Positions 45,582 through 56,291 are shown, counted from the stretch's first letter. The stretch: DNA of 64,000 nt from Pseudoalteromonas phenolica (GCF_005876835.1 NZ_PPSW01000011.1:1-64000); one strand, 5' to 3'. The notes: generated from the sequence alone by a model not told the origin. Numbers and translations: made by a program.

Positions 45582-46169
45582 ATGACATCAAAACTCACTA
45601 AACCTGAGTTACCCGAGGGGTTTGCTTATTTTCCAAATTTGCTCTCATTTCAAAAAGGGCTCGACTTGTATGAACACCTCACTGGGGAGTTAGACTGGCA
45701 ACAGCCCAGTATTCAGGTTTTCGGTAAATTTCATCCTATTCCTCGTTTGCAAAGTTTTGTGGCAGATGAAGGGGTACATTATGCCTATTCAAATCATACA
45801 TTAGCTAATCAATGCTGGACGAAACCATTGGCTGCGATGCGCAGTAAACTTCAGAACCACTATAATCAGACGTTTAATGCTCTGCTATTAAATTGGTATC
45901 GAGATGGTCATGACACTATGGGGTGGCATAGTGATGATGAGGTTGAGTTAGGCGCTGAGCCTTTAATCATTTCAATTTCTTTAGGCGCTGCGCGTAAATT
46001 TAAGGTCAAACATAAAACGACAGGTCAGCAATGGGAGCTAATGCTAGAGCATGGCAGTTGTTTAGTGATGTCGGGTAACAGTCAGCAACTTTTTCAACAC
46101 TCATTGCCGAAACAAAGCAAAGTAAAAGGCGGGCGTATCAACCTGACATTTAGAAGTATTGTTAAATAA
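45582..46169 (+). CDS. AlkB-like 2-oxoglutarate/Fe(II) dioxygenase
   Basis: This protein of about 195 residues belongs to the AlkB family of oxidative DNA/RNA demethylases. The iron ligands are His116 and Asp118 (GWHSDDE) and His173 (LFQHSLP), and 2-oxoglutarate is held by Arg185 in RINLTFR, with Arg191 in the second position. The NALLLNWYRDGHDTMGWHSDDE segment resembles animal ALKBH2/3-type enzymes more than E. coli AlkB. The start ATG 45582 has GAGG 11 bases upstream; a GTG at 45570 is less likely. It likely repairs 1-methyladenine and 3-methylcytosine lesions. Confidence 0.88.
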   Translation: MTSKLTKPELPEGFAYFPNLLSFQKGLDLYEHLTGELDWQQPSIQVFGKFHPIPRLQSFVADEGVHYAYSNHTLANQCWTKPLAAMRSKLQNHYNQTFNALLLNWYRDGHDTMGWHSDDEVELGAEPLIISISLGAARKFKVKHKTTGQQWELMLEHGSCLVMSGNSQQLFQHSLPKQSKVKGGRINLTFRSIVK

Positions 46170-46218
46170 TCCTATCTCGGTATAGTAGCCACAATTGAAA
46201 AATGCAGAGTTTATATTC

Positions 46219-46533
46219 ATGTCAATGCAATCTCAGATCGAAGAAAAAATCGCTGCGGCAATCGCTTGCAAGCATTTAAATGTCATAAATGAAAGCCACA
46301 TGCACAGCCGTGGCGAAGAGTCTCATTTTAAAGTAATTGTGGTCAGTGAAGAGTTTGCGGGTAAACGATTATTACCGCGTCATCGCCAAATTAACGACAT
46401 TCTAAAAGTTGAATTAGCAGAACACATTCATGCTCTCTCTATTCATGCCTATACGCCTGAAGAGTATTCTGAGCAGCATGGACAAATTCCTGAGTCACCA
46501 AAATGTTTAGGTGGTTCGAAATTCGATAAATAG
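46219..46533 (+). CDS. bolA: BolA family protein
   Basis: This 104-residue protein has the BolA fold: the class-typical ESHMHSRGEESHFKVIVVSEEFAGKRLLPRHRQI in segments (about 24-58), and ALSIHAYTPEEY near the end. BolA proteins partner monothiol glutaredoxins in iron-sulfur trafficking and affect morphology genes. The start ATG 46219 has only a weak ribosome-binding site, and ATG 46225 is also possible. In E. coli bolA lies next to yajG and ampG; here it is near but on the other strand. Confidence 0.9.
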   Translation: MSMQSQIEEKIAAAIACKHLNVINESHMHSRGEESHFKVIVVSEEFAGKRLLPRHRQINDILKVELAEHIHALSIHAYTPEEYSEQHGQIPESPKCLGGSKFDK

Positions 46534-46535
46534 TC

Positions 46536-46584
46536 AAAATTAGGGTTAAGCGAGACTTTATATCATCGAGTTAAGCCTAATTTT
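46536..46584 (+). terminator. Hairpin after bolA
   Basis: AAAATTAGGGTTAA and TTAAGCCTAATTTT pair with one mismatch around a 21-base loop. It may end bolA transcription. Confidence 0.45.
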
Positions 46585-46586
46585 AT

Positions 46587-46603
46587 AGCTGATCAGACCT
46601 GTA
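46587..46603. promoter_or_regulatory. FadR-like operator upstream of fabV
   Basis: AGCTGATCAGACCTGTA resembles the E. coli FadR consensus AGCTGGTCCGACNTGTT at all but three fixed positions. It lies 58 bases before the fabV ATG. FadR control of a fatty-acid synthesis gene would fit its role at fabA and fabB. Whether this organism has FadR is not visible here. Confidence 0.4.
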
Positions 46604-46661
46604 TTTTTAAGATCAGCCTTTAAACTACGCTCCGTAAATTTAAATAAAGATAGGAATCATC

Positions 46662-47852
46662 ATGGTCATTAAGCCGAAAATTCGTGGTTTTATTTGTACC
46701 AATGCACACCCAGCAGGTTGTGCCGCTCACGTTCAGGAGCAAATCGATTATGTAAAAGCACAAGGGCAATTAGAAAACGGCCCTAAAAACGTACTTGTAA
46801 TTGGTGCATCAACGGGTTACGGCCTAGCTTCTCGTATTACAGCAGCGTTTGGCTCTGGTGCTAAAACTCTGGGTATTTTCTTTGAAAAAGAAGGTACTGA
46901 GAAAAAGCCAGCTTCAGCAGGTTGGTATAACACGGCAGCTTTCCAAAATGCAGCGGAAGCAGCGGGTCTTTGGTCTAAGAATATCAATGGCGATGCGTTC
47001 TCTGATGAGCTTAAAGCTAAAACAGTTGAAACGATTAAAGCTGAAATGGGCAAAGTGGATTTAGTAATCTATAGCCTAGCATCTCCGCGTCGTACTGATC
47101 CTAAAACGGGAGAAACCCACTCATCGGTACTTAAGCCTATCGGTCAAGACATCACAACGAAGAACTTAAATACCTCTAAGCGTATTATCGATTCGGTAAG
47201 CGTAGAAGCTGCGAATGAAGACGAAATCGCTAACACAGTTAAAGTGATGGGTGGTGAAGATTGGGAACTTTGGATCAATGCATTAAAAGATGCAGACGTA
47301 TTAGCTGAAGGTTTCAAAACAAGTGCTTACACCTATATCGGTAAAGAGTTAACTTGGCCAATCTACGGTCACGCTACAATCGGTAAAGCAAAAGAAGACT
47401 TAGATCGCGCAACGAAAGCAATTCGTGAAGCGACAGCAGATCTAAAAGGTGAAGCGTATGTTTCTTCACTTAACGCTGTAGTGACACAAGCAAGCTCTGC
47501 TATTCCAATCATGCCGCTATATATCTCAGCTTTATTTAAAGTGGCGAAGGCAGATGGTATTTACGAAGGTACAATTGAGCAGATCCACGGTCTATTCAAC
47601 GAAAACCTATATGGCGCAACCCAACGCTTTGACGATGGCGGTCACCTATTCCAAAACTACAAAGAGCTAGAAGATGACGTACAAGCGCGTATTCAGCACA
47701 TTTGGGATACAGTTGATACAGACACCATTGATGAGTTAACAGACTATGTTGGCTACCACAATGAATTCTTGAAACTATTTGGTTTCGGCGTAGATGGTGT
47801 TGACTACGAGCAAGACGTAGACACAGTGGTTGAAATTAATAACTTAGTTTAA
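46662..47852 (+). CDS. fabV: Enoyl-ACP reductase FabV (trans-2-enoyl-CoA reductase family)
   Basis: This 396-residue NADH-dependent enzyme reduces enoyl-ACP in fatty acid synthesis and is poorly inhibited by triclosan. The YX8K active site is Tyr235 and Lys244 in [12 protein letters not shown]. The NAD site is [14 protein letters not shown], and the N-terminus [19 protein letters not shown] is typical of FabV. Strong codon bias suggests high expression. A FadR-like sequence lies upstream, and a terminator follows. Confidence 0.94.
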   Translation: MVIKPKIRGFICTNAHPAGCAAHVQEQIDYVKAQGQLENGPKNVLVIGASTGYGLASRITAAFGSGAKTLGIFFEKEGTEKKPASAGWYNTAAFQNAAEAAGLWSKNINGDAFSDELKAKTVETIKAEMGKVDLVIYSLASPRRTDPKTGETHSSVLKPIGQDITTKNLNTSKRIIDSVSVEAANEDEIANTVKVMGGEDWELWINALKDADVLAEGFKTSAYTYIGKELTWPIYGHATIGKAKEDLDRATKAIREATADLKGEAYVSSLNAVVTQASSAIPIMPLYISALFKVAKADGIYEGTIEQIHGLFNENLYGATQRFDDGGHLFQNYKELEDDVQARIQHIWDTVDTDTIDELTDYVGYHNEFLKLFGFGVDGVDYEQDVDTVVEINNLV

Positions 47853-47875
47853 TCACTAGTATCACTTTTATAACT

Positions 47876-47900
47876 AGGTCGGCTTTGCCGGCCTTTTTTG
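47876..47900 (+). terminator. Rho-independent terminator of fabV
   Basis: GGTCGGC and GCCGGCC pair (one wobble) around a TTT loop and are followed by TTTTTT, 24 bases after the stop. Confidence 0.85.
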
Positions 47901-48244
47901 TTTATTCATATTTATTTTTTCTGCTAACACCTGAAGTTTTCTTCTGTTTATTAAAAATGATTCATTGCGTATTTCAGCAACTGGACTTTGGTCTAAATTG
48001 AACTAAATTCATTCTATTCTCTCCTCGAAAAGACCTTGTAAATCTGGATTAATTTCATAATTCCACTCGCATAGTGGGGGTTATTAATGTTAAAATCACA
48101 GAAATATGTGAGGACTCGTCCACAAGGTTTTAGTTATGGATTGTTTTGTCGCTTGGCTTTGCCGAATACAGAATGGTCACTTTCTAGATCTTGGGGCAAA
48201 AAAAGATTTTTCAATTTCTTTCCGTTAATGTAATGCAAGTGCGT
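47901..48244. other. Leader region of the nqr operon; no gene recognised
   Basis: This 344-base gap contains no ORF with a ribosome-binding site. A small hairpin CCACT-CGCAT-AGTGG lies at 48062-48076. The region probably holds the nqr promoter and a long 5' leader, but I see no named regulatory site. Confidence 0.4.
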
Positions 48245-49588
48245 ATGATCAACATAAAAAAAGGTCTGGACTTACCAATAGAGGGCGCACCTCAGCAAGT
48301 AATTCATGATGGCGTAGCTGTCAAACGAGTTGCCGTGCTAGGTGAAGAGTATATCGGTATGCGTCCAACCATGCATGTTCGCGTGGATGACCAAGTCAAA
48401 AAAGGCCAAGTTCTTTTTGGAGACAAAAAGAACCCAGGCGTCAAGTTCACTGCACCAGCTTCTGGTGTAGTTAAAGAAATTAACCGTGGTGCTAAGCGTG
48501 TTCTTCAATCTATCGTGATTGAAGTACAAGGCAACGAGCAGGTTACTTTTGAAAAGGTGGCGGCTGCTGATTTAAGCAACCTAGACCGTGAAAAAGTAAA
48601 AGAAGTGCTTGTTGAATCTGGTCAGTGGCCAGCGCTACGTGCTCGTCCATTCAGCCGAGTGGCAGCACTAGATGCAACTGCAAGTTCAATCTTTGTGACT
48701 GCAATCGACACAAACCCATTAGCTGCAGATCCAGCTGTGATCATTGCTGAAAACGTGGAAGCGTTTGAAGCGGGTTTAGCTGTAGTATCTCGCTTAACTG
48801 ATGGCAAAGTGTTCGTATGTAAGCAAGCAGGTAGCACAGTACCAAGTTCTTCTCTTTCTCAAGTTGAAGTTCATGAGTTCGGTGGTAAACACCCTGCAGG
48901 TTTAGTAGGTACTCACATCCATCACCTAGATCCAGTATCTGAAAACAAGCAGGTATGGCATTTAGGTTACCAAGATGTGATTGCATTCGGTAAGTTATTC
49001 CTTACTGGTGAAATCTACTCTGACCGTGTAGTCGCTTTAGCGGGTCCTCGTGTTAAGAATCCTCGCTTAGTTAAAACACAAGTTGGCGCTTCTCTAACTG
49101 ATTTAGTTGCAGGCGAGCTTGAAGACGGTGATAACCGAGTCATTTCTGGCTCTGTGTTAGCTGGTAAAACAGCAACCGGCCCTCACGCTTTCCTAGGTCG
49201 CTACCATACTCAAGTATCAGTATTACTTGAAGGTCGCGAGAAAGAACTATTTGGTTGGATTGCACCAGGTAGCAACAAATTCTCTGTAACACGTACATTT
49301 ATCTCACACTTAGCACCAAGCCGTTTGTTCAATATGACAACGTCTACAGGTGGTTCTAAGCGTGCAATGGTACCAATCGGTAACTATGAGCGTGTTATGC
49401 CACTCGACATTCTACCTACACCACTACTTCGTGACTTAATTTCACGTGATTTAGATAGTGCGATTGCGTTGGGTGCATTAGAGCTAGATGAAGAAGATTT
49501 AGCACTGTGTACTTTCGTATGTCCAGGTAAGTATGAGTACGGTGCAATCTTACGTGATTGCCTGACTACTATCGAGAAGGAAGGTTAA
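48245..49588 (+). CDS. nqrA: Na+-NQR subunit A
   Basis: This 447-residue peripheral subunit belongs to the sodium-pumping NADH:quinone oxidoreductase. The start ATG 48245 gives [14 protein letters not shown], as in Vibrio NqrA (446 residues); upstream in-frame ATGs add residues without family match. Conserved segments are [21 protein letters not shown] and [21 protein letters not shown]. The ribosome-binding site is weak. It opens a six-gene operon with no internal gap over 17 bases. Confidence 0.95.
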   Translation: MINIKKGLDLPIEGAPQQVIHDGVAVKRVAVLGEEYIGMRPTMHVRVDDQVKKGQVLFGDKKNPGVKFTAPASGVVKEINRGAKRVLQSIVIEVQGNEQVTFEKVAAADLSNLDREKVKEVLVESGQWPALRARPFSRVAALDATASSIFVTAIDTNPLAADPAVIIAENVEAFEAGLAVVSRLTDGKVFVCKQAGSTVPSSSLSQVEVHEFGGKHPAGLVGTHIHHLDPVSENKQVWHLGYQDVIAFGKLFLTGEIYSDRVVALAGPRVKNPRLVKTQVGASLTDLVAGELEDGDNRVISGSVLAGKTATGPHAFLGRYHTQVSVLLEGREKELFGWIAPGSNKFSVTRTFISHLAPSRLFNMTTSTGGSKRAMVPIGNYERVMPLDILPTPLLRDLISRDLDSAIALGALELDEEDLALCTFVCPGKYEYGAILRDCLTTIEKEG

Positions 49589-49592
49589 TCCC

Positions 49593-50792
49593 ATGGCCTT
49601 AAAGAAATTTCTAGAAGATATCGAGCCGCATTTTGAACCTGGCGGTAAGCATGAAAAATGGTATGCCCTGTATGAAGCAGTCGCAACCGTTTTCTACACT
49701 CCAGGTTATGTAAACAAAGGTGGCACGCACGTTCGTGATAACATCGACCTAAAACGTATTATGATTTTAGTGTGGATGGCGACATTCCCTGCAATGTTCT
49801 TTGGTATGTTCAACATCGGTCACCAAGCTGCACTAGCAATTGGTAATGGTTTTGAAATTGCTAACACTTGGCAGGCTGCTATTTTCCAAGCATTAGGTGG
49901 TGAACTAACAGCACAATCAGGTATTGGTGCTAAGTTCTTCTACGGTGCATGTTTCTTCCTGCCAATCTATGCGACGGTATTTATCGTTGGTGGTTTCTGG
50001 GAAGTATTATTCGCTTCAATCCGTAAGCACGAAGTTAACGAAGGTTTCTTCGTAACGTCTGTATTATTTGCATTGATCCTTCCTTCTACAATTCCATTAT
50101 GGCAAGCCGCGTTAGGTATTACTTTTGGTGTTGTAGTTGCAAAAGAAGTATTCGGTGGTACAGGTCGTAACTTCCTTAACCCAGCATTAGCAGGCCGTGC
50201 GTTCTTATTCTTCGCATACCCAGCTGATATCTCGGGTGATACGGTTTGGACTGCAGTTGATTCATTCACAGGTGCAACAAACCTAGGCCTAGCGGCGCAA
50301 GGTGCACTTGATTATAACAACATGGCACTTTGGTGGGATGCTTTCTATGGCTTCGTACAAGGTTCTATGGGTGAAGTTTCAACGCTAGCACTAATGATTG
50401 GTGGTTTGTTCCTAATTTATGTTCGTATTGCGTCATGGCGTATCGTGCTAGGTGTATTCCTAGGTATGGTAGTGATGTCTCTACTTCTTAACATGATTGG
50501 TTCTGAAACTAACCCTGCATTTGCTATGCCTTGGCACTGGCACTTAGTACTAGGTGGTTTTGCATTCGGTATGTTCTTTATGGCGACTGACCCAGTTTCT
50601 GCGTCTTTCACAAATAAAGGTAAATTCGCATACGGTGCACTTATCGGTGTAATGGTTGTTCTGGTTCGTGTAGTTAACCCTGCATACCCAGAAGGTATGA
50701 TGTTAGCAATTCTATTCGCTAACCTATTTGCACCATTATTCGACCACTTCGTTGTACAGTCTAACGTTAAGAGGAGATTGGCACGTGTCTAG
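49593..50792 (+). CDS. nqrB: Na+-NQR subunit B
   Basis: This 399-residue membrane subunit carries covalent FMN on Thr229 in [10 protein letters not shown], added by ApbE (encoded downstream). It also binds riboflavin in the Vibrio enzyme and lies on the sodium path. About ten hydrophobic helices are seen. Its end overlaps the nqrC start by 8 bases. Confidence 0.96.
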   Translation: MALKKFLEDIEPHFEPGGKHEKWYALYEAVATVFYTPGYVNKGGTHVRDNIDLKRIMILVWMATFPAMFFGMFNIGHQAALAIGNGFEIANTWQAAIFQALGGELTAQSGIGAKFFYGACFFLPIYATVFIVGGFWEVLFASIRKHEVNEGFFVTSVLFALILPSTIPLWQAALGITFGVVVAKEVFGGTGRNFLNPALAGRAFLFFAYPADISGDTVWTAVDSFTGATNLGLAAQGALDYNNMALWWDAFYGFVQGSMGEVSTLALMIGGLFLIYVRIASWRIVLGVFLGMVVMSLLLNMIGSETNPAFAMPWHWHLVLGGFAFGMFFMATDPVSASFTNKGKFAYGALIGVMVVLVRVVNPAYPEGMMLAILFANLFAPLFDHFVVQSNVKRRLARV

Positions 50793-51531
50793 TAACAATG
50801 AAACTATTGGTAAAACGCTAGGCGTTGTTGTTGGCCTATGTTTAGTATGTGCAGTTGTTGTTTCTTTAGCATCTGTTCAATTACGTCCACTACAACAAGC
50901 AAACAAAACTCAAGACGTGCAACGCAACATTCTTGCTGCAGCAGGTATTGAAAGTTCAGCAGATGTTTTCAAAACATTTAACGAAAACATCGAAGCACGC
51001 GTTGTTGATATGAAAACGGGTGAGTTTGTTGAGACAGATCCAAACTCTTTCGACTTCGAATCAACTAAGTTCGATGCAAAGCGCAGTGTGAAGCTTGAAA
51101 AAGCGCAAGATAAAGCAGGTGTTCAGCGTATGACGACTGAATCTCCTGTTTACTTCGCTAAAGATGCTAACGGTAAAGTAGACACTATCATTCTACCAAT
51201 CCAAGGTTATGGCCTTTGGGGTATTATGTATGGTTTCTTAGCACTAGATGTTGATACTAAGACTGTTAAAGCAATAAACTTCTATAAGCACAATGAAACA
51301 CCGGGTCTTGGTGGTGAAATCCAAAACCCACGTTGGACGTCTATGTTCGAAGGTAAAAGACTACCACTTGATATCGTAAAAGGTACTGCAGGTAACAGCG
51401 AACACAAAGTAGACGGTCTTTCTGGTGCGACATTAACATCTGTAGGTGTTGATAACACAGTTGACTTCTGGACAGGCGACAAAGCGTTCGGTCCATTCCT
51501 TGCGAACGTACGTAAAGGAGCATTGAACTAA
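50785..51531 (+). CDS. nqrC: Na+-NQR subunit C
   Basis: This 248-residue subunit carries the second covalent FMN on Thr216 in [11 protein letters not shown] and faces the periplasm behind one N-terminal helix (about 9-30). It starts at GTG 50785, giving [16 protein letters not shown] as in Vibrio NqrC, with GAGGAG 8 bases upstream. An ATG at 50728 in the nqrB coding region would add an unrelated leader. Confidence 0.94.
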   Translation: MSSNNETIGKTLGVVVGLCLVCAVVVSLASVQLRPLQQANKTQDVQRNILAAAGIESSADVFKTFNENIEARVVDMKTGEFVETDPNSFDFESTKFDAKRSVKLEKAQDKAGVQRMTTESPVYFAKDANGKVDTIILPIQGYGLWGIMYGFLALDVDTKTVKAINFYKHNETPGLGGEIQNPRWTSMFEGKRLPLDIVKGTAGNSEHKVDGLSGATLTSVGVDNTVDFWTGDKAFGPFLANVRKGALN

Positions 51532-52163
51532 TGGCAAATGCAAAAGAAATGAAAGAAGTCTTGTTTGGCCCTGTTTTTGCGAACAACCCAATTGCGCTTC
51601 AAGTACTTGGTATTTGTTCTGCACTAGCAGTGACATCAAGCCTTAAGAATGCACTTATCATGTCAATCGCTCTGACATTAGTATGTGCTTTCTCAAGCTT
51701 ATTTATCTCTATGATCCGTAACCACATTCCATCAAGCGTTCGTATCATCGTTCAGATGACAATCATCGCTTCATTGGTAATCGTGGTAGACCAAACGCTT
51801 CAAGCGTTTGTTTATGCAACAGCGAAAGAACTTTCAGTATTCGTTGGTCTAATCATTACTAACTGTATCGTAATGGGTCGCGCAGAAGCATACGCAATGA
51901 AGACACCACCACTGATGTCATTCCTTGATGGTATCGGTAACGGTTTAGGTTACTCAGTAGTACTTCTTACTGTTGCATTCATTCGTGAACTAGGTGGTTC
52001 AGGTACGCTATTTGGTATCGAGATTTTACCACTTATTTCTGAAGGTGGTTGGTACCAGCCTATGGGTCTATTAATCCTACCGCCAAGCTCGTTCTTCATC
52101 ATTGGTTTCTTCATCTGGGTACTTCGTACTTATAAGAAAGACCAAGTAGAAGCGAAGGCATAA
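51531..52163 (+). CDS. nqrD: Na+-NQR subunit D
   Basis: This 210-residue integral membrane subunit has six hydrophobic helices. It is homologous to NqrE and to RnfE-type proteins; the pair binds a membrane iron-sulfur centre between the two subunits, with Cys residues such as in [14 protein letters not shown]. Its ATG overlaps the nqrC stop by one base. Confidence 0.95.
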   Translation: MANAKEMKEVLFGPVFANNPIALQVLGICSALAVTSSLKNALIMSIALTLVCAFSSLFISMIRNHIPSSVRIIVQMTIIASLVIVVDQTLQAFVYATAKELSVFVGLIITNCIVMGRAEAYAMKTPPLMSFLDGIGNGLGYSVVLLTVAFIRELGGSGTLFGIEILPLISEGGWYQPMGLLILPPSSFFIIGFFIWVLRTYKKDQVEAKA

Positions 52164-52173
52164 GGAGAGAGAG

Positions 52174-52782
52174 ATGGAACAATATATCAATTTATTCGTT
52201 AAAGCGGTTTTCATTGAAAACTTAGCGTTATCTTTCTTCCTAGGTATGTGTACTTTCCTTGCTGTATCTAAGAAAGTAACTACATCAATGGGTCTAGGTG
52301 TTGCAGTAATCTTCGTTCTTGGTGTTGCTGTTCCAGTAAACCAATTAGTTTACTCTGCAATCTTAGCGCCAGGTGCACTAGAGTGGTTAGGCTTCCCTGA
52401 AGCTGACTTAAGCTTCCTTAAGTTCCTAACTTTCATCGGTGTAATCGCAGCACTTGTACAGATCCTTGAGATGACTCTAGACAAGTTCTTCCCTGCGCTT
52501 TACAACGCACTAGGCATCTTCTTACCACTAATCACTGTAAACTGTGCGATTTTCGGTGCAGTAGCATTCATGGTTGAGCGTAACCTGAACTTCGGTGAGT
52601 CTGTGGTATTTGGTTTAGGCTCAGGTGTAGGTTGGGCACTAGCAATCGTATTACTTGCTGGTATCCGTGAGAAGATGAAGTATTCAGACGTACCAGATGG
52701 TCTTCGTGGTTTAGGTATTACCTTCATCACTGTAGGTCTAATGGGTCTTGGCTTCATGTCATTCTCTGGTATTTCACTTTAA
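52174..52782 (+). CDS. nqrE: Na+-NQR subunit E
   Basis: This 202-residue membrane subunit is a paralogue of NqrD in inverted topology, with six helices. The Cys pair in [10 protein letters not shown] and [11 protein letters not shown] is at the place of the iron ligands. An AAGGAGAGAG ribosome-binding site lies just before the ATG. Confidence 0.95.
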   Translation: MEQYINLFVKAVFIENLALSFFLGMCTFLAVSKKVTTSMGLGVAVIFVLGVAVPVNQLVYSAILAPGALEWLGFPEADLSFLKFLTFIGVIAALVQILEMTLDKFFPALYNALGIFLPLITVNCAIFGAVAFMVERNLNFGESVVFGLGSGVGWALAIVLLAGIREKMKYSDVPDGLRGLGITFITVGLMGLGFMSFSGISL

Positions 52783-52799
52783 TTTAGCGAGGAAAAATC

Positions 52800-54026
52800 A
52801 TGCTTGAGGTATATTTAGGCGTAGGGATGTTCATCGCTATCGTTGTAATGCTTGTATTGATCATCATTGCAGCGAAGTCGAAGCTTGTACCAAGCGGTGA
52901 CATCACAATCAGCATTAACGGTGACCCTGAAAAGGCAGTTACTTCAGCACCAGGTGGTAAACTACTAGGTGCACTAGCAGACGCTGGTATCTTCATTTCA
53001 TCTGCTTGTGGCGGTGGTGGTTCTTGTGGCCAGTGTACCGTTCACGTTAAAGCGGGTGGTGGTGATATCCTGCCAACTGAACTTGACCATATTTCAAAAG
53101 GTGAAGCGCGTGAAGGCTGTCGTCTAGCGTGTCAGGTTGCTGTTAAAACTGACATGGAAATCGAAGTTGAAGAAGAAATCTTCGGTGTTAAAAAGTGGGA
53201 ATGTACAGTTATCTCTAACGATAACAAAGCGACATTCATTAAAGAGCTTAAGCTTGGTATCCCTGATGGTGAGGTTGTACCTTTCCGTGCAGGTGGTTAT
53301 ATCCAAATTGAAGCGCCAGCTCACCACGTTAAATACTCGGACTTCGATATTCCTGAAGAATATCGTGGAGATTGGGAGCGTTTTGGCTTCTTCAATCTTG
53401 AGTCTAAAGTTGACGACGAAACGATCCGTGCATACTCAATGGCTAACTACCCAGAAGAGTACGGCATCATCATGCTTAACGTACGTATCGCGACTCCGCC
53501 GCCAAACAACCTAAGCCTACCATGTGGTAAGATGTCATCGTTCATCTGGTCACTTAAAGAAGGTGATAAAGTGACTATATCTGGTCCATTCGGTGAGTTC
53601 TTCGCGAAAGAAACTGATGCAGAAATGGTATTCGTAGGTGGTGGTGCTGGTATGGCGCCAATGCGTTCACACATCTTCGATCAGCTTAAGCGTCTTAACT
53701 CAGACCGTAAGATGTCTTTCTGGTACGGTGCACGTTCTAAGCGTGAGATGTTCTACGTAGAAGATTTCGATGGCCTAGCGGCTGATAACGAAAACTTTGA
53801 ATGGCATGTAGCTCTTTCAGATCCTCAACCAGAGGACAACTGGGAAGGTTACACGGGCTTCATCCATAACGTTCTTTTAGAAAACTACCTGAAAGACCAT
53901 GAAGCGCCAGAAGATTGTGAGTTCTACATGTGTGGTCCTCCAATGATGAACGCGGCTGTAATCAACATGCTTAAAGATTTAGGCGTTGAAGACGAAAACA
54001 TCTTACTAGATGACTTCGGTGGCTAA
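52800..54026 (+). CDS. nqrF: Na+-NQR subunit F (NADH dehydrogenase)
   Basis: This 408-residue subunit takes electrons from NADH. An N-terminal membrane helix (about 4-26) precedes a [2Fe-2S] ferredoxin domain with Cys70, Cys76, Cys79 and Cys111. A ferredoxin-reductase domain follows, with RAYSMANYP for [15 protein letters not shown] and CGPPMMN for NADH. All positions agree with Vibrio NqrF. A terminator follows. Confidence 0.96.
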   Translation: MLEVYLGVGMFIAIVVMLVLIIIAAKSKLVPSGDITISINGDPEKAVTSAPGGKLLGALADAGIFISSACGGGGSCGQCTVHVKAGGGDILPTELDHISKGEAREGCRLACQVAVKTDMEIEVEEEIFGVKKWECTVISNDNKATFIKELKLGIPDGEVVPFRAGGYIQIEAPAHHVKYSDFDIPEEYRGDWERFGFFNLESKVDDETIRAYSMANYPEEYGIIMLNVRIATPPPNNLSLPCGKMSSFIWSLKEGDKVTISGPFGEFFAKETDAEMVFVGGGAGMAPMRSHIFDQLKRLNSDRKMSFWYGARSKREMFYVEDFDGLAADNENFEWHVALSDPQPEDNWEGYTGFIHNVLLENYLKDHEAPEDCEFYMCGPPMMNAAVINMLKDLGVEDENILLDDFGG

Positions 54027-54070
54027 ATCAGCGTTATCTCAGTGAACACTTCACTGAAATAAGATAGACT

Positions 54071-54104
54071 TAAACCCCAAGCAATAAGCTTGGGGTTTTT
54101 TTTG
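54071..54104 (+). terminator. Terminator of nqrABCDEF
   Basis: AACCCCAAGC and GCTTGGGGTT pair around AATAA and are followed by eight T's. It lies directly before the apbE gene, so apbE may rely on partial read-through or its own promoter. Confidence 0.9.
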
Positions 54105-54118
54105 GGATAGAGAAAAGT

Positions 54119-55135
54119 ATGAAGAAACTAGTAGGCATTTTTGTATTACTGACCACGGTTGTTTTGACAGGGTGTTTTGACGACAAACAAGAGATTGAAC
54201 CTATTGTTATTCAGGGTAAAACAATGGGGACCACTTATACCGTTAAAGCTTTTCCAATTAATGAAGATTTAACTGCTGAGACATTAAAAACAGAAGTTGA
54301 TAACACTTTAATTGCGGTGAATCAGTCTATGTCACCTTGGGTAAAAAACTCAGAGATTAATCAGTTCAATACGTTGGCTGCAAATACTTTTATGCCTATC
54401 AGTGATGACTTTAAGTCAGTTGTGAAAGAGTCAGTTCGTTTAGGCGTTTCAACAACAACACTAGATGTCACCATGGGCCCTCTCATAGATTTATGGGGGT
54501 TTGGCCCTGATAAACGCCCAACAAAAACACCTTCACAGTCCCAACTGGATGAAATGAAGGCTCGCATTGGTGTTGATAAGTTGGTGTTAACAGACGAAGG
54601 GTTAGCGAAAACCATTGACGGTTTAGAGTTATCTTTTTCAGCGACAGCTAAAGGTTTTGGTATTGATAAAGTTGCTGAGCTTTTAGAAGCTAAAGGGATG
54701 ACAAATTACATGGTTGAAATTGGCGGTGAACTTAGAATTGCCGGCACTAAAGCTCAGTCACAACCTTGGCGTATAGCGATTGAACAGCCAGATGCGCCAG
54801 CAGGGCAGAGGCAAGTGCATAAAGTTATTGAACCAGGCAATAACGGCATGGCGACTTCAGGTGATTACCGTATTTTCTACGAAATGGATGGTGAGACCTA
54901 TACGCACTTGATTGATCCAGGCACAGGCAAACCAGTTAAGCATGATTTGGTATCAGTGACCGTCTTACACCCATCAGCAATGACTGCTGATGGCTTGGCA
55001 ACAGCACTTACTGTCATGGGTACAGAGCGAGCAAAAGCTTACGCAGAAGAGCACAATTTAGCTGTATATTTAATTAGTAAAAGTAATGAAGGGCTAGTGA
55101 CCTATTCAAGCCCAGCTTTTGCGCCTTATTTGTAA
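54119..55135 (+). CDS. apbE: FAD:protein FMN transferase
   Basis: This 338-residue lipoprotein (lipobox LTGC, Cys19) transfers FMN from FAD to Thr residues of NqrB and NqrC. The domain contains GKTMGTTYTVKAF near the start, FSATAKGFGIDKVAE and VEIGGELRIAG in the middle and THLIDPGTGKPV near 262-273. The mature protein works in the periplasm, where the NqrC target lies. It follows the nqr operon by 92 bases. Confidence 0.95.
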   Translation: MKKLVGIFVLLTTVVLTGCFDDKQEIEPIVIQGKTMGTTYTVKAFPINEDLTAETLKTEVDNTLIAVNQSMSPWVKNSEINQFNTLAANTFMPISDDFKSVVKESVRLGVSTTTLDVTMGPLIDLWGFGPDKRPTKTPSQSQLDEMKARIGVDKLVLTDEGLAKTIDGLELSFSATAKGFGIDKVAELLEAKGMTNYMVEIGGELRIAGTKAQSQPWRIAIEQPDAPAGQRQVHKVIEPGNNGMATSGDYRIFYEMDGETYTHLIDPGTGKPVKHDLVSVTVLHPSAMTADGLATALTVMGTERAKAYAEEHNLAVYLISKSNEGLVTYSSPAFAPYL

Positions 55136-55158
55136 ATAAGGCAATTTTGATTAATTAG

Positions 55159-55187
55159 TCGAAATAGTACACCAAGCGCGTTATAAT
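55159..55187 (+). promoter_or_regulatory. Sigma-70-like promoter before nqrM
   Basis: TCGAAA and TATAAT are separated by 17 bases (55159-55164 and 55182-55187). The -10 is a perfect match and the -35 is weak. It lies about 72 bases before nqrM. Confidence 0.4.
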
Positions 55188-55258
55188 GATGGCTGTTTAA
55201 ATGCCGTCATTTGGTTCAGATAAACTGAGCCGTTAAACTGTTTTTAAGGGGCCTGTGC

Positions 55259-55471
55259 ATGTCACTATTTTTCCTAACTTTTGGGTTACTTATTTTAATT
55301 GTTGCAGCTATGGCTGTCGGTGTAATCGTGCAAAAGAAATCTATGGCAAGCAGCTGTGGCGGTTTAGGTGCGGTTGGTATTGAAAAGTCATGTGATTGCG
55401 ATGATCCATGTGACCGACGTAAAAAGCGTATGGCGAAAGAACAAGCTTGGAAAGAGAACCAGATTCTCTAA
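55259..55471 (+). CDS. nqrM: Na+-NQR maturation protein NqrM
   Basis: This 70-residue protein (formerly DUF539) is required for iron delivery to the NqrD/NqrE centre. It has one N-terminal helix (about 2-24) and four cysteines, Cys33, Cys45, Cys47 and Cys51, in SCGGLG and SCDCDDPC. The placement after apbE is the same as in Vibrio. A ribosome-binding site AAGGGG precedes the ATG. Confidence 0.95.
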   Translation: MSLFFLTFGLLILIVAAMAVGVIVQKKSMASSCGGLGAVGIEKSCDCDDPCDRRKKRMAKEQAWKENQIL

Positions 55472-55498
55472 GCTAAACTAAGCAAATCATCTTTAATC

Positions 55499-55524
55499 AA
55501 ATGCGAGCAGAGGCTCGCATTTTT
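55499..55524 (+). terminator. Terminator of nqrM
   Basis: AAATGCGAGC-AGAG-GCTCGCATTTTT is a perfect stem-loop with a T run. It lies just before the phosphatase gene. Confidence 0.85.
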
Positions 55525-55538
55525 GATCTGAGGTTAAA

Positions 55539-56141
55539 ATGACGAAGGCATGGTACTTCCTCAGGCACGGGAAACCAGTTACTACAGGTATTCTCACGGG
55601 TTCTAAAACTGACGTTGCCGTGTCTGAGTTAGGGGTAGCAGCGATGGAGTCTGCTTTACCAAAAACAGTCCAATTTGATGCTTGCATTTCTTCCCCCATG
55701 CAGCGTTGTCTGAGCTTTGCGAAAAAGCAATCTAGGCAATCAAGCTTACCACTGGTGATAGCAAAGCAACTTCAAGAAATGGATTTTGGGGATTGGGATG
55801 GTCGAACTTATGAGTGGCTTTGGGAGAACACACAGGATCCAAGTATAGGTGAATTTTGGCAGTCGCCTTGGCAACATACGCCGCCAAATGGAGAGTCCCT
55901 TTACGCGTTTAGGTCTCGAGTTAAGCAATGGTGGGAGGCTGAGCTATCAACCCGGCATACCACACACAACCTGGTGGTGACTCATGCCGGTGTTATCAAA
56001 CAAATCTTAGCTGAAGTCATTAACTTACCTTTAGATTCTGTGTCCTCTATCAATAGTTTAGAAGTTGGCTATGCTACATTGGTAAAGATAGAAGTTTACT
56101 TTGATGAAGCACATAAGGCGTGGCCTAAAGTTGTGTTTTAG
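55539..56141 (+). CDS. cobC: Histidine phosphatase, probable alpha-ribazole phosphatase
   Basis: This 200-residue enzyme belongs to the histidine phosphatase superfamily, with the phosphohistidine site Arg9-His10-Gly11 in YFLRHGKP, a second His in VVTHAGV and the EMDFGDWDGRTYEWLW segment typical of CobC-like members. It would dephosphorylate alpha-ribazole phosphate or adenosylcobalamin phosphate in B12 assembly. This function is inferred from its place directly upstream of the B12 riboswitch and operon. It is outside the riboswitch-controlled transcript. Other phosphatase roles are possible. Confidence 0.75.
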   Translation: MTKAWYFLRHGKPVTTGILTGSKTDVAVSELGVAAMESALPKTVQFDACISSPMQRCLSFAKKQSRQSSLPLVIAKQLQEMDFGDWDGRTYEWLWENTQDPSIGEFWQSPWQHTPPNGESLYAFRSRVKQWWEAELSTRHTTHNLVVTHAGVIKQILAEVINLPLDSVSSINSLEVGYATLVKIEVYFDEAHKAWPKVVF

Positions 56142-56161
56142 CCATCTAGACTTCATAATAC

Positions 56162-56291
56162 GGTTTTTCTGATTAATCTTGGGAATAAGCTGAAACTGCT
56201 TAACTGTCCCCGCAACTGTGAAGTGCATTTAAATGCACGAAGTCAGATACCAAGGTCAGAAAAATCCTCTTGAGCGGGCGTACTCAAGAGC
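56162..56291 (+). promoter_or_regulatory. Cobalamin (B12) riboswitch
   Basis: The aptamer closes with GGTTTTTCTGA (56162-56172) pairing TCAGAAAAATCC (56256-56267). Inside are GGGAATAAGCTGAAACTGC, the conserved CTGTCCCCGCAACTGTGAAG segment and the B12 box AGTCAGATACC at 56241-56251. A hairpin CTCTTGAG...CTCAAGAG (56268-56291) follows as a possible expression platform, then a weaker one (56291-56328) before the btuD start. No T tract follows, so control is probably on translation. B12 would switch off the operon downstream. Confidence 0.9.
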
